Origin: an uncultured Paracoccaceae bacterium
GTDB lineage: Bacteria; Pseudomonadota; Alphaproteobacteria; Rhodobacterales; Rhodobacteraceae
Assembly (NCBI GenBank): GCA_913060475.1
Contig: CAJXSD010000008.1
Span: 1-64,000, forward strand
DNA length: 64,000 bases
Direction: 5' to 3'
The notes below the pieces were generated by a model, which made no database searches, had not been told where the DNA came from, and worked only from the letters and a program-made list of their open reading frames with translations. Shown here one piece after another: positions 24,432-34,785 of this stretch (within the stretch, counting starts at the first letter, position 1; every line of letters starts with the position of its first letter). A program made the position numbers and the translations under genes.

Positions 24432-26570
24432 CTACCGCGCTGCTTTCAACTCCAAACGCCGCGCATGTAACACTGGCTCGGTGTACCCTGACGGCTGAAC
24501 ACGACCCTCAAACACCAGATCACAGGCCGCTTGAAACGCCACACCTTTAAAATCTGGCGCCATCGGGACATAGGCCGCATCGCCCGCGTTCTGACGGTCT
24601 ACAACCTCCGCCATTTTCTGCATCGCCGCCATCACTTGTTCGCGGGATACCACACCATGATGCAGCCAATTGGCCAAGGCTTGCGATGAAATACGACAGG
24701 TTGCGCGATCCTCCATCAAACCGATGTCATTGATATCTGGTACTTTGGAACAGCCAATCCCCTGATCCACCCAGCGCACGACATATCCCAGAATCCCTTG
24801 AGCATTGTTTTCAACTTCGCGCGCGATGTCTTCATCCGACAGGTTTTCCCCCGACATAACAGGGATCGTCAACAAATCCGCCAATGTGCCACGCGCACCG
24901 CCAGCAGCAATTTCATCTTGCACGGCAAAAACATCGACCATGTGATAATGCGTGGCATGCAACGTGGCGGCGGTCGGCGACGGGACCCAGGCGCAATTTG
25001 CCCCGGCCAAAGGATGACCAATTTTCTGATCCAACATATCGGCCATCATGTCGGGCATCGCCCACATCCCCTTGCCGATCTGCGCGCGCCCTTGCAGGCC
25101 ACAGGCCAGACCGATATCGACGTTGCGATCTTCATAGGATTTGATCCAGGCGGTGGATTTCATGGCCCCTTTGGGTAAAAATGCACCGGCCTCCATGCTG
25201 GTATGAATTTCGTCGCCCGTGCGATCCAAGAAACCGGTATTGATGAAGGCCACCCGTGATTTCGCCGCGCGGATACATTCGTGCAGGTTGGCGGATGTCC
25301 GACGCTCTTCGTCCATGATGCCCAGTTTGACGGTGTTGCGCGGCAGGCCAAGGATATCTTCGACCCTGTCAAAGATTTCGACGGCAAAGGCCACCTCGTC
25401 AGGACCATGCATTTTCGGTTTCACGACATAGACCGACCCATGCAGCGAATTGCCGCCATCACGGTTCAAATCATGCATTGCAATCAGCGTTGTGATCAGC
25501 GCATCCATGATCCCTTCGCCGATTTCATTCCCTTCGCGGTCAATTACAGCCGGATTGGTCATCAAATGCCCCACATTGCGCACCAACATCAGACTGCGCC
25601 CCTTTAACATGACGGGGGCGCCATTGCGATCGGTATAGGTCAGATCAGGGTTCAAAACGCGGGTAAATGTTTTGTCGCCTTTGGTGACGGTTTCGGCCAA
25701 ATCACCACGCATCAACCCCAACCAGTTGCGATAGGCCACAACCTTGTCCGCGGCATCGACGGCCGCCACGCTGTCTTCGCAATCCATGATCGTGGACAGG
25801 GCCGATTCCAAACGAATGTCTGAAATACCTGCGGCATCTGTGGATCCGATCGGGCTGTCCGGATCGATATCAATGATGATGTGCAAGCCGTTGTTTTTCA
25901 AAACAATGCTGGCGGGCGCATCCGCGTCGCCCATATACCCCACATATTGGTCCGGCGCGGCCAAACCTGCATCACCGGCCCGCAACTGCCCCCCCGCAAC
26001 AGACAGCGACATGATATCAGACCATGACGCATCCGCGAGTGGCACAGCCGCATCCAAAAACGCACGTCCCTTGGCAATCACCCGCGCCCCACGCGCCGCA
26101 TCGTATCCCCCCGGGCCTGGCAAATCGCCCAGCGCATCGGTGCCATAAAGTGCGTCATAAAAACTGCCCCAGCGGGCATTCGCCGCATTCAGCGCAAAAC
26201 GCGCGTTCATTACAGGCACAACCAATTGCGGGCCCGCGACGCTGGCAATTTCGGGATCCACATTTTGCGTTTCAATTTCGAAATCATCCCCTTGGGGGAC
26301 CAGATACCCGATGTCGCGTAAATACGCCTGATAGGCAGCGCCATCATGGGGCTGTCCGCGGCGTTCGATATGCCATGCATCAATCTGGGCCTGCATCTGT
26401 TCGCGCACCGCCAACAGTTCACGGTTTTTGGGGCCAAGGTCGTGAACCAGCCGCGACAAACCCGACCAAAACGTCTGGGCTGTGACACCGGTGCCTGGCA
26501 ATGCGTGGTTTTCGATAAAATCGACCAACTCGGGGGCGATTTTTAATCCGTCGATTTCGATGCGGTTCAT
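24432..26570 (-). CDS. glcB: Malate synthase G
   Basis: This enzyme condenses glyoxylate with acetyl-CoA to malate. The 712 residues fit the long G isoform (about 720), not the 530-residue A form. Diagnostic segments include [40 protein letters not shown] and [19 protein letters not shown]. The start at 26570 gives [18 protein letters not shown], the usual family N-terminus; the frame extends 26 codons further up without family sequence. No isocitrate lyase lies next to it. It may serve glyoxylate from acetate or glycolate oxidation; a GlcD-type oxidase gene is in the same window at 42424 but is not linked. Confidence 0.96.
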   Translation of the reverse strand: MNRIEIDGLKIAPELVDFIENHALPGTGVTAQTFWSGLSRLVHDLGPKNRELLAVREQMQAQIDAWHIERRGQPHDGAAYQAYLRDIGYLVPQGDDFEIETQNVDPEIASVAGPQLVVPVMNARFALNAANARWGSFYDALYGTDALGDLPGPGGYDAARGARVIAKGRAFLDAAVPLADASWSDIMSLSVAGGQLRAGDAGLAAPDQYVGYMGDADAPASIVLKNNGLHIIIDIDPDSPIGSTDAAGISDIRLESALSTIMDCEDSVAAVDAADKVVAYRNWLGLMRGDLAETVTKGDKTFTRVLNPDLTYTDRNGAPVMLKGRSLMLVRNVGHLMTNPAVIDREGNEIGEGIMDALITTLIAMHDLNRDGGNSLHGSVYVVKPKMHGPDEVAFAVEIFDRVEDILGLPRNTVKLGIMDEERRTSANLHECIRAAKSRVAFINTGFLDRTGDEIHTSMEAGAFLPKGAMKSTAWIKSYEDRNVDIGLACGLQGRAQIGKGMWAMPDMMADMLDQKIGHPLAGANCAWVPSPTAATLHATHYHMVDVFAVQDEIAAGGARGTLADLLTIPVMSGENLSDEDIAREVENNAQGILGYVVRWVDQGIGCSKVPDINDIGLMEDRATCRISSQALANWLHHGVVSREQVMAAMQKMAEVVDRQNAGDAAYVPMAPDFKGVAFQAACDLVFEGRVQPSGYTEPVLHARRLELKAAR

Positions 26571-26678
26571 GGGTCCCAGCCTTTCAGTGTACGAATGAAT
26601 ACCGCGAATATAGGGCACAGGTTTCCGATCGGCAACAAATTCGGTCAAATCTGTTTACCAAAATCCGCAATATAACTT

Positions 26679-26846
26679 TCAATTTTTTCCTGATAATGCC
26701 TTGGATTTTCGCCCATTTCGGCAACGATCCGAACAATACTTTACATCAAGCCAAACCTTTGCCCATTTTTTGCGCCAGGAGAAGGGCAAACCACAGGTCG
26801 CGCATGTTTTTTGTGGCAAATCCCGTTTTGATACGTTTTTAGGCAT
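26679..26846 (-). CDS. DUF2256 family zinc-finger-like small protein
   Basis: This is a short gene of 55 codons. I read [20 protein letters not shown], then [20 protein letters not shown], then [15 protein letters not shown]. The [14 protein letters not shown] and KYCSDRCR pattern, with two CxxC-type pairs, is the signature of the DUF2256 family, a probable treble-clef or zinc-ribbon fold of unknown function. The gene is basic and has only a weak ribosome-binding site. It lies between divergent pepN and the malate synthase start and fills an otherwise empty 370-base gap. In many bacteria DUF2256 genes sit near cryptochrome/photolyase genes; none is seen here. Confidence 0.85.
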   Translation of the reverse strand: MPKNVSKRDLPQKTCATCGLPFSWRKKWAKVWLDVKYCSDRCRNGRKSKALSGKN

Positions 26847-27019
26847 TGCAGGTCCATTTTATTCCAGTTTATGACAATACGGCGCCAAGGGGTATCTGGA
26901 TGAAAATCCTCAAAAATAGTGATTTTGAGGCATTGGAATTGACATTGTCGGGACTGCGGAACACCCTTTGCAACGTGCGAATTTTTGGTTCGATTTTGGT
27001 AACAAAGAGGATACCCTAG

Positions 27020-29560
27020 ATGTCAGCGGAACCCATATATCTGAGTGATTATCAGGCACCAGCCTATTTTGTAGATCATGTCGAGCTGACCTTTGATTTG
27101 CACCCAACGGCCACGCGCGTGCGATCAAAAATTGCGTTTCGCCCGAACCCGGACCAACCCAATCGTCAATTTTTCCTGCATGGGGTTGATTTAACTCTGA
27201 TCCGCGCAACGATTGATGGCAATCCCGTCGAATTGACCCCCGCGCACGAAGGCATCACCTGCCCCGCGCCCGATGCGCCATTTCTGTGGGAATGTGAGGT
27301 TGAAATTAACCCCCAGGGCAACACCGCGCTTGAGGGGCTGTATATGTCAAACGGGATGTATTGCACCCAATGCGAAGCGGAAGGGTTTCGCAAAATCACC
27401 TATTATCCCGACAGGCCAGATGTCTTGGCCCCGTTTCGGGTGCGGGTAAACGGCGATTTGCCGGTTTTGTTGTCAAACGGCAATCCCGTTGCATCGGGCG
27501 ATGGCTGGGCCGAATGGGATGATCCCTGGCCCAAGCCTGCCTATCTGTTTGCCTTGGTTGCGGGGGAATTATTTGCCCACAGCGATACATTTACAACCCA
27601 ATCTGGGCGCACGGTTGAATTGAATATTTGGGTGCGGGACGGGGATCAAAACAAATGCGGATTTGGGATGCAGGCGCTTAAAGCGTCGATGGATTGGGAC
27701 GAACGCGTTTATGGCTGCGAATATGATTTGGATGTGTTCAACATCGTTGCGGTTGACGATTTCAACATGGGCGCGATGGAAAACAAAGGGTTAAATATCT
27801 TTAACTCTAGCTGCATCTTGGCCCGTGACGACATGACGACGGACGCAGGGTTCGAACGGGTCGAGGCGATTGTTGCCCATGAATATTTCCACAACTGGAC
27901 AGGCAATCGCGTGACCTGTCGCGACTGGTTCCAGCTGTCGCTGAAAGAGGGGTTGACCGTGTTCCGCGATGCTCAGTTTACCGCTGATATGCGCAGCCCC
28001 TCGGTCAAACGCATCAGCGACGCCAATGCCATGCGCACCGCCCAGTTCCGCGAGGACGGCGGCCCCTTGGCCCATCCTGTGCGCCCCTCAAGTTTTGTCG
28101 AGATCAACAATTTCTATACCCTGACCGTCTATGAGAAAGGCGCCGAGCTGATCCATATGTTGAAAACATTGGTCGGCACGGAACATTATTACCAAGCTGT
28201 GCGCCGGTATCTGGATGAAAACGACGGACGCGCGGCCACGATCGAAGATTGGCTGGCCGCCTTTGAAACGGTGACAGGGCGCGATTTAAGCCAATTCAAA
28301 ATCTGGTACGAACAGGCCGGCACGCCGCGTATTGATGTCCAGCAGCATTTCGATAATGGCACCCTGCGGCTGGATATCACCCAACACACGCCCCCCGCCC
28401 CCCAAGGCAATGTCCAAGATCCGCGTGTGATCCCGATTGCCGTTGGTCTGTTGTCCCAAGAGGGGGCCGAAATTTTACCAACCCAAGTTTTGGAACTGAC
28501 TGAGGCCAGCCAAAGTTTCGAATTTCATGACCTAGCAGAAAATCCGATCCTGTCCATTTTGCGTGGGTTTTCGGCCCCTGTTATTGTCACAACGCAAACC
28601 ACGAACGCCCAGCGCGCCGTGCAGTTGGCCTATGACACCGATCCCTATTGCCGATGGGATGCCGGGCAAGCCTTGGGTATGGATGTGATCGTCAACAAAA
28701 TCCAAAACAAACCCGCCGATGATGATCTATGGCTGGATGCCATTCACAAATTGATGGTGCAGGACCAGATCGACCCGGCCCTGCGGGCGATGCTGTCGAA
28801 ATTACCTGCCCCCGATACGGTGGCGCAATATCTGGCGGGGCAAAACCTGCCGGTTGATCCCGACCAGATCGAAACAGTGTTAAAGGAACTCTCCGATGCC
28901 TTGGCCCGAAAAATGGCCGATGATTTAGCGATGCTTTATGCGGACAATCAGGTCCAGGATGCCTATGCCCCCACTGCGCAACAGGCGGCCAAGCGCGCGT
29001 TGGGCAACCGTGTGTTAGCGCTGATGTCCCGTCTGGATCAGGGCGCGCAGGCCCAACGGCAGTTTGACACATCCGACAACATGACCCAAAGTCTGGCCGC
29101 ACTGGTGGCCTTGGTCAATTTCGGGGATGCCGCACCGGCCTTGGACGCGTTTTATGCAAAATGGCAATCCGAACGGTTGGTCGTTGATTTGTGGTTTAGC
29201 ACACAAATTGCAAATGCCCCTGCCGAACGCGCCGTGGGTGTCGCGCGCGATCTGATTGCACATCCGGTTTTCACCATCACAAACCCAAACCGCGTGCGGT
29301 CGGTTTTGGGCGCATTGGCGGGCAATCTGGCCGGGTTCCATCAGGCAGATGGCAGCGGCTATGAATTATTTGCCGATATGTTGATCAAACTTGATCCCAT
29401 CAACCCCCAAGTCTGCGCGCGCGTGTCATCCGCATTTTCCACATGGAAACGGTATGACGCGGCGCGTCAATCGCGGATGGCAGCACAGATGGATCGTGTC
29501 TTGGCACACCCCAATCTGTCCAATGATACCCGCGAAATGCTAAGCCGGATGCGCGGATGA
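27020..29560 (+). CDS. pepN: Aminopeptidase N (M1 family)
   Basis: This is an 846-residue cytoplasmic zinc aminopeptidase that removes N-terminal residues from peptides. The exopeptidase motif GAMEN is at 251-255 and the zinc site HEYFH at 287-291, with the third ligand Glu in LKEGLTVFRD. AAAGAGG lies nine bases before the ATG. The length and the alpha-helical C-terminal superhelix match the E. coli PepN type. Its stop overlaps the next start by four bases, so a small membrane protein is co-translated. Confidence 0.95.
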   Translation: MSAEPIYLSDYQAPAYFVDHVELTFDLHPTATRVRSKIAFRPNPDQPNRQFFLHGVDLTLIRATIDGNPVELTPAHEGITCPAPDAPFLWECEVEINPQGNTALEGLYMSNGMYCTQCEAEGFRKITYYPDRPDVLAPFRVRVNGDLPVLLSNGNPVASGDGWAEWDDPWPKPAYLFALVAGELFAHSDTFTTQSGRTVELNIWVRDGDQNKCGFGMQALKASMDWDERVYGCEYDLDVFNIVAVDDFNMGAMENKGLNIFNSSCILARDDMTTDAGFERVEAIVAHEYFHNWTGNRVTCRDWFQLSLKEGLTVFRDAQFTADMRSPSVKRISDANAMRTAQFREDGGPLAHPVRPSSFVEINNFYTLTVYEKGAELIHMLKTLVGTEHYYQAVRRYLDENDGRAATIEDWLAAFETVTGRDLSQFKIWYEQAGTPRIDVQQHFDNGTLRLDITQHTPPAPQGNVQDPRVIPIAVGLLSQEGAEILPTQVLELTEASQSFEFHDLAENPILSILRGFSAPVIVTTQTTNAQRAVQLAYDTDPYCRWDAGQALGMDVIVNKIQNKPADDDLWLDAIHKLMVQDQIDPALRAMLSKLPAPDTVAQYLAGQNLPVDPDQIETVLKELSDALARKMADDLAMLYADNQVQDAYAPTAQQAAKRALGNRVLALMSRLDQGAQAQRQFDTSDNMTQSLAALVALVNFGDAAPALDAFYAKWQSERLVVDLWFSTQIANAPAERAVGVARDLIAHPVFTITNPNRVRSVLGALAGNLAGFHQADGSGYELFADMLIKLDPINPQVCARVSSAFSTWKRYDAARQSRMAAQMDRVLAHPNLSNDTREMLSRMRG

Positions 29561-29982
29561 CCCCGTATCAGTTTCGCAAACAAGGCCGAAACCCCGCAAC
29601 CAGTATCGGGATTGCGCTGGTGTGGGGCATCGCGATGGTCCTTTACACCCGCTATGACGCCCACATTCTGATCATTGCGGTTCTGATTGCGGTGACGGTC
29701 CCGGCCTGTCTGGATTGGATCAAAAATCCGCAATCAGGCTTGGACATTGACGCCCATCAGGTCAGGTGGTTTTCGGCCAAGCGCACCGGCACAATTGATC
29801 GCGGCGACATTGATCATTTTCGATTTCACACCGGGCTGGACGGCACGCGCCGGATCGTCCTGGTCGACAGACAGGGGCGCAAGACGCGGTTACCTTACGA
29901 ATCCACACCCCCGCACAAACCGCTGAAACACTGGTTGCGTTTGGCGGAAATTCCGTTCCAAGATCGCCATTTTTCATGGTAG
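29557..29982 (+). CDS. Small membrane protein with PH-like C-terminal part, function unknown
   Basis: This protein has 141 residues. Two hydrophobic segments lie at about 15-30 (SIGIALVWGIAMVLY) and 36-52 (HILIIAVLIAVTVPACL). A soluble part of some 85 residues follows, with alternating strands (LDIDAHQVRWFSAKRTGTID, RRIVLVDRQGRKTRLP) reminiscent of bacterial PH-like domains. Its ATGA overlap with pepN shows coupling, but no functional link is known. I do not recognise a named family. Confidence 0.7.
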   Translation: MTPYQFRKQGRNPATSIGIALVWGIAMVLYTRYDAHILIIAVLIAVTVPACLDWIKNPQSGLDIDAHQVRWFSAKRTGTIDRGDIDHFRFHTGLDGTRRIVLVDRQGRKTRLPYESTPPHKPLKHWLRLAEIPFQDRHFSW

Positions 29983-30037
29983 GATATAAACAACATCCGA
30001 AAGAATACTTTGACCGCACAAAGTCAGCATAACGCCC

Positions 30038-30066
30038 CAAATGCCCCTGCCTTTATGGGGGTTTTG
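30038..30066 (+). terminator. Possible weak terminator after the pepN unit
   Basis: CCCC (30044-30047) pairs with GGGG (30057-30060), and CAAA pairs with TTTG outside a two-base internal loop. The 3' arm ends in GTTTTG. It lies about 55 bases after the preceding stop. Confidence 0.4.
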
Positions 30067-30143
30067 AGCTTTATTCATGTCTGAATGCCTTTTTTTGGCC
30101 TTAATGCACGTTCATGTATTCGGCAAATGTACAGGAGTAACGA

Positions 30144-31367
30144 ATGCCTGCTGGTGGTTTTATTGAACAAACGCTTGGGTCGCTGTTTGGCTATCGCAAT
30201 CACGCCGAACCGTTCGAGATTTTGCAATCTGTCAAAGACACTTTGATGGATGAAGCCAAAACCGAACAACTGCTAGAGGGCTGCGGTCTGCCCATTTCCC
30301 ATCAAAGCGAAGAGGAACTGGAACAATCCTGGTACCTGTCGCGCGGTGAAAAATTGGCCGATTTGGCCGAATGGGATCAATTGGGCCGTGAAATCCAGGA
30401 ATTCGACAAAATGAACGCAACCACCGCATCCGGCATGCCAATATCCGAGGCCCTGACCCTGGGCGCGCGCAAGGTTGTTTTGGCCCCCATCCGTGCGGCG
30501 TTGGAACACGGCGGTCAGCAACCCAGTTTGGATGTGTTTCACGATGTGCATGACGCGATGCATGCGCACCCCCGAAACTATGGGCTGGCGGCACTGCTGT
30601 GTCTGGCCCATGTGGATGCGGGATTTGCATGGTTGGATTATTCCGGCAAGGTGCAAAAACAAATCGCGCATAAAACATTTCGCCGTCATTTTGCCATGGC
30701 GCAGGAAATTTTGAACAATTACAACGCCTATGATCTGGGATCATCCCTGTTGGCGCTGACGCAATGTGCGATTTTGCCGGGCCTTGATGACCCTGCGTTG
30801 CGGTTTTGCGACGATTACGAAGACCTGATCGAACTGGACCCCACCACCCCACAGCATTTTTTGAAATTCGGGGTGCATTTGCTGCCCGCGTGGTTTGGAT
30901 CCTATGCAACATTGGAAAACTATGCCCGCAAGCTGACAAAAACCACCTATGATTTTTGGGGCAAAGGCGCCTATGCCTTGGTCTATGCCGGTGCGATTGC
31001 ACAGGATGTGGCCGCCTGTGAACGGTTGGATCCAGATTTATTTCTGACATCCCTCTTGGACATCATGGAACGGCGCACCGATCAAGACGCTGCAAACCAT
31101 TATGCCGCATTTTTGACGCTGACCTTGGCCGATGCGCCCCACCGCAATGACAGCCGCGCATCACAAAAAAAACGTCATAAAATTTCCGAAGCGGCCGATT
31201 ATGTGATTGATGAACACATGCGTGAAATTCACCCACTGACATGGTATCATACTGCCGTCACGCTGAATCCTGCGTTGCAAACAGACCATGTGCCAACGCA
31301 AAAACTCTATGGCGGGGTGATTGCTGCCCAAATAAGTGCCAGCCGGCGCCGATACCCCGAAACTTGA
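30144..31367 (+). CDS. Conserved hypothetical protein, 407 residues
   Basis: I do not recognise this protein. It begins MPAGGFIEQTLGSLFGYRNH after a clear CAGGAG ribosome-binding site. It appears all-alpha and soluble, without signal peptide or membrane segment. Features include HDVHDAMHAHPRNYGLAAL (about 133-151), which is rich in His, and several helices with aromatic residues such as FGVHLLPAWFGSYATLENYA. The pattern of repeated helices of similar size could be a TPR-like or SEL1-like solenoid, but I cannot place repeats with confidence. It precedes gatB by 73 bases and may be co-transcribed. Codon use looks like its neighbours, so it seems native. Confidence 0.72.
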   Translation: MPAGGFIEQTLGSLFGYRNHAEPFEILQSVKDTLMDEAKTEQLLEGCGLPISHQSEEELEQSWYLSRGEKLADLAEWDQLGREIQEFDKMNATTASGMPISEALTLGARKVVLAPIRAALEHGGQQPSLDVFHDVHDAMHAHPRNYGLAALLCLAHVDAGFAWLDYSGKVQKQIAHKTFRRHFAMAQEILNNYNAYDLGSSLLALTQCAILPGLDDPALRFCDDYEDLIELDPTTPQHFLKFGVHLLPAWFGSYATLENYARKLTKTTYDFWGKGAYALVYAGAIAQDVAACERLDPDLFLTSLLDIMERRTDQDAANHYAAFLTLTLADAPHRNDSRASQKKRHKISEAADYVIDEHMREIHPLTWYHTAVTLNPALQTDHVPTQKLYGGVIAAQISASRRRYPET

Positions 31368-31440
31368 TGGCAAAACCGATTGCAGTTCACGCAGTCATTC
31401 GTTACACCCGTCCCAAAGGTAATAAGCAGGTGAATGTGAT

Positions 31441-32952
31441 ATGCTGGATCTGACCTATGAGGCCCCAAAACCCAAGGTAATTGCGGGCGCAAAGTACGAT
31501 TGGGAATTGGTCATCGGGATGGAGGTACACGCCCAAGTGGCCTCAAACGCGAAACTGTTTTCTGGCGCGTCCACGCAATTCGGCAACGAGCCGAATTCAA
31601 ACGTATCCTTTGTTGACGCCGCCATGCCGGGAATGTTGCCGGTGATCAACGAATTCTGTGTTGAACAGGCGGTGCGCACGGGTCTGGGCCTGAAGGCGGA
31701 AATCAATTTGTGGTCCGCCTTTGATCGCAAAAACTATTTCTATCCTGACCTGCCGCAAGGGTATCAAATTTCCCAGCTGTATCACCCCATCGTGGGCGAA
31801 GGCGAAGTGATCGTTGATATGGAGCCGGGCATTGCCCGCCGCGTTCGTATTGAACGTATTCATATGGAACAGGACGCGGGCAAATCAATCCACGATATGG
31901 ACCCTAACATGTCATTCGTGGATCTAAACCGCACAGGTGTTTGCCTGATGGAAATCGTATCCCGCCCCGACATCCGTGGACCAGAAGAGGCCGCAGCCTA
32001 TGTGGGCAAATTGCGCCAAATCCTGCGGTATTTGGGCACCTGTGATGGCAACATGCAAAACGGCAATCTGCGCGCGGATGTGAACGTCTCAATCTGTCGT
32101 CCCGGTCAGTATGAAAAATACATCGAAACAGGTGATTTTTCCCATCTGGGCACGCGCTGCGAAATTAAAAACATGAACTCGATGCGTTTCATTCAACAGG
32201 CGATCGAGGTCGAAGCCCGCCGCCAGATCCAGATCGTGGAATCGGGCGGAACGGTTGATCAGGAAACCCGTCTGTATGATCCGGACAAAGGCGAAACACG
32301 GTCCATGCGATCAAAAGAAGAGGCGCATGATTACCGGTATTTCCCCGATCCCGATTTGCTGCCCTTGGAAATTGAACAGGCGTGGGTCGATGACATCGCC
32401 GCCAAGCTGCCCGAATTACCCGATGCGAAAAAGGCACGCTTTGTGGCCGATTTTGGCCTGTCTGAATATGACGCCAGCGTTTTAACGGCCGAAGTCGTCT
32501 CGGCCAATTTCTTTGAAGAGGTTGCCCAAGGCCGCGACGGAAAAATGGCTGCAAACTGGGTGATCAACGAATTGTTCGGCCGTCTGAAAAAAGACGACAA
32601 AGACATCACATCCAGCCCGGTTACCCCCGCGCAATTGGGCGGTATCATTGAGCTGATCCAAAAAGGTGACATCAGCGGTAAAATCGCCAAAGACCTGTTT
32701 GAAATCGTCTATACCGAAGGCGGCGATCCCGCCGAAATCGTCGAGGCGCGTGGCATGAAACAGGTCACAGACACAGGCGCCATCGAAACCGCCGTTGACG
32801 AAATCATCGCCGCGAACCCTGCCCAAGTGGAAAAGGCCAAGGCCAATCCAAAATTGGCAGGCTGGTTTGTGGGCCAAGTAATGAAAGCAACGGGCGGCAA
32901 AGCCAATCCCAAAGCGGTCAACGACATCGTATCGGCAAAATTGGGGCTGTAA
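31441..32952 (+). CDS. gatB: Aspartyl/glutamyl-tRNA amidotransferase subunit B
   Basis: GatB is the kinase/transamidase subunit of GatCAB, which converts Glu-tRNA(Gln) and, where needed, Asp-tRNA(Asn) to the cognate amide. It has 503 residues. The catalytic cradle shows [24 protein letters not shown] and [15 protein letters not shown], and later [12 protein letters not shown]. The C-terminal YqeY-like tRNA-binding tail ends with [10 protein letters not shown]. The gatA and gatC genes are not in the window. It is followed by a good terminator. Confidence 0.97.
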   Translation: MLDLTYEAPKPKVIAGAKYDWELVIGMEVHAQVASNAKLFSGASTQFGNEPNSNVSFVDAAMPGMLPVINEFCVEQAVRTGLGLKAEINLWSAFDRKNYFYPDLPQGYQISQLYHPIVGEGEVIVDMEPGIARRVRIERIHMEQDAGKSIHDMDPNMSFVDLNRTGVCLMEIVSRPDIRGPEEAAAYVGKLRQILRYLGTCDGNMQNGNLRADVNVSICRPGQYEKYIETGDFSHLGTRCEIKNMNSMRFIQQAIEVEARRQIQIVESGGTVDQETRLYDPDKGETRSMRSKEEAHDYRYFPDPDLLPLEIEQAWVDDIAAKLPELPDAKKARFVADFGLSEYDASVLTAEVVSANFFEEVAQGRDGKMAANWVINELFGRLKKDDKDITSSPVTPAQLGGIIELIQKGDISGKIAKDLFEIVYTEGGDPAEIVEARGMKQVTDTGAIETAVDEIIAANPAQVEKAKANPKLAGWFVGQVMKATGGKANPKAVNDIVSAKLGL

Positions 32953-32989
32953 TTTTCCTGCCCCCACCGACACAATCACCAAGATCATC

Positions 32990-33020
32990 AAACCCTGCGC
33001 CATACGCGGGGTTTATTTTT
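32990..33020 (+). terminator. Intrinsic terminator of gatB
   Basis: AAACCCTGCG pairs with CGCGGGGTTT (one T-G pair) around CCATA and is followed by ATTTTT. It overlaps the 3' end of the convergent bolA gene. Confidence 0.9.
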
Positions 33021-33270
33021 CGCGTAACTCTAATGCTAGGGCATGAATTTCGGCGACCAATTCGGCGCCCAATGCTGCGTGTACGGCGCGATGGCGTGCA
33101 ATGCGCGTTTGGCCCGCAAAATCCGGCGAAATCAATTTTACCCGAAAATGGGTTTGCCCATCACTGTAACCGCTGTGGCCGCGATGCTGTTCGCTTTCGT
33201 TAATCACTTCTAAATGCTGATACGAAAACGCGCTGTCCAATTTTTCGTAAATTTTATCTGCTCGGTTCAT
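33013..33270 (-). CDS. bolA: BolA family protein
   Basis: This is an 85-residue BolA-type protein with the class II KH-like fold. The conserved pattern is ESEQHRGHSGYSDGQTHFRV (about 25-44), with the histidines used for iron-sulfur ligation with monothiol glutaredoxin, then the RHRAVHAALGAEL helix. BolA proteins act in iron-sulfur trafficking and stress responses. It is divergent from the J-domain gene with 74 bases between the starts, an arrangement seen in other alphaproteobacteria upstream of cobS and cobT. Confidence 0.93.
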   Translation of the reverse strand: MNRADKIYEKLDSAFSYQHLEVINESEQHRGHSGYSDGQTHFRVKLISPDFAGQTRIARHRAVHAALGAELVAEIHALALELREK

Positions 33271-33344
33271 TTTGCGGCCTTTTTACCCTTTCAATCAATG
33301 CGTAACAGTCTATGATATGGCGCTCGAGTCGAAAAGGTGAAACA

Positions 33345-33977
33345 ATGTCTAAATCTGATCCATTTGGTTTTGATCTGTCCGTATCATCCGCGAAAAAGAA
33401 AAATCCGCGTGGGCGACGCAGTTTTTCTGGGGCATCAGAAACATCCGTTCGCCAATGCGAACACGACGGCTGCAACGAGGCCGGCAAATTCCGCGCGCCC
33501 AAATCCCCCGATGTTTTGGACGATTTTTTCTGGTTCTGCAAAGATCACGTGCGCGAATATAACCAGAAATGGAATTTTTTCACCAACCAGACCGAAGCGG
33601 AAATGAACGCCCAAATGTCCAAGGACAAAGTTTGGGAACGCGAAACCAAATCGTTCCGCGACCCCGAGGCGCGTGCCTGGGCGCGTTTGGGCATCGAGGA
33701 CCCGCACCAAGTGCTGGGTGATAATGCCACCCGCAACCCGGGTCGCAACACGACCAGTACAGGCCACACCCGCCGCCTGCCCCCAACGGAACGCACCGCG
33801 ATTGAGATTTTAGAGGCCAAAGACACCTGGTCCAAGGCCGAGGTGCGTAAAGCCTATAAATCATTGATCAAAATCCTGCACCCCGACATGAATGGCGGCG
33901 ACCGCAGCCAAGAGGAACAGTTGCAGCAGGTTGTCTGGGCATGGGACCAGATCAAGGACAGCCGCAACTTTAAGTAA
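33345..33977 (+). CDS. J-domain (DnaJ-like) protein
   Basis: This is a 210-residue co-chaperone with its J domain at the C-terminus (about 147-208). The domain reads AIEILEAKDTWSKAEVRKAY with the Hsp70-activating HPD in KILHPDMNGGD. The N-terminal part has a basic stretch (SSAKKKNPRGRRSF) and CEHDGCNEAGKFRAPKS, a possible metal-binding Cys/His pair. AAGGTGA precedes the chosen ATG at 33345; an in-frame start 11 codons earlier lacks such a site. In this group the gene lies between bolA and cobS, and the link with cobaltochelatase is unproven. Confidence 0.9.
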   Translation: MSKSDPFGFDLSVSSAKKKNPRGRRSFSGASETSVRQCEHDGCNEAGKFRAPKSPDVLDDFFWFCKDHVREYNQKWNFFTNQTEAEMNAQMSKDKVWERETKSFRDPEARAWARLGIEDPHQVLGDNATRNPGRNTTSTGHTRRLPPTERTAIEILEAKDTWSKAEVRKAYKSLIKILHPDMNGGDRSQEEQLQQVVWAWDQIKDSRNFK

Positions 33978-34046
33978 TTGCGATTGCGGTAGCATTCGGT
34001 TTAGGTCATGCTGTTGGTACACTGAACCGAACAGGCATGCGCGCCT

Positions 34047-34760
34047 ATGACACTAGAGCTGATTGTCAGGAATTATAATTATTCCAGCTGGTCCATGCGG
34101 GCCGGTGTTTTATTGCGGGCCTTTGTGCCTGATTTTCGCGAACGCATGGTGCATTTCGTCGGGTTTGACGCAACATCGCAGTTCAAGGCCGAAATGCGCG
34201 AAATTTCCCCCACCGCGACCGTACCCGCACTGTGCGATCACGCGCGGACAGACAGCACAGGCCGGCCCTTGGTGGTCTGGGACACCTTGGCCATCGTGGA
34301 ATACATTGCCGAATATTGTGCCCATAGCCCCGTCTGGCCCCGCGACGCAATCGCCCGCGCCCAGGCCCGCAGCCTGTGTGCCGAAATGCACAGCGAGTTT
34401 GGCCATTTGCGCGCGCGCTGCCCGATGAATATCGGCCCTGACCTTGGGCAGCAGGGTGCCATTTTGTGGCGGGATCACCAAGGGCTGCGACATGACGTGG
34501 CGCGGATTGACGCTGCGTGGTGCGATTTATGGGATCGATATAAAGGCCCGTTTCTATGCGGTGACTTTGGCGCGATTGACGCCTACTTTAGCCCTGTGGT
34601 CTAGCGGTTGGCGACCTATGATTTACCGGTTTCTGAGACATGTCGCGATTATATGGCGCAGGTGAATGCCCATCCAAGTGTGCAGAATTGGTGTGAAATA
34701 GCACGCGACACGGCCGTGTTCATTGAATTTGAAGAGCCTTATCGGCTGTCAGGGACATGA
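34047..34760 (+). pseudogene. Glutathione S-transferase gene interrupted by an in-frame amber codon
   Basis: The frame reads as a glutathione S-transferase from MTLELIVRNYNYSSWSMRAG, through the glutathione-site segment TATVPALCD and VVWDTLAIVEYIAEY, to the C-terminal helix GAIDAYFSPVV. A TAG stop (34602-34604) follows, after residue 185. The same frame then continues with RLATYDLPVSETCRDYMAQV and NAHPSVQNWCEIARD to a TGA at 34758-34760. That continuation is normal GST sequence, so a single base change has split a 237-residue protein. The truncated product would lack part of the helical domain. Assembly error or suppression remain possible. Confidence 0.82.
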
Positions 34761-34785
34761 TCGCGCATCGCCCCTGATACCGCCC

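Noticed and set aside
34602-34604. Recoding of the GST stop codon (selenocysteine or pyrrolysine)
   Set aside because: The codon is TAG, so selenocysteine does not apply. No Pyl genes are seen, and GSTs have no such residue at this place; a plain nonsense mutation is simpler.
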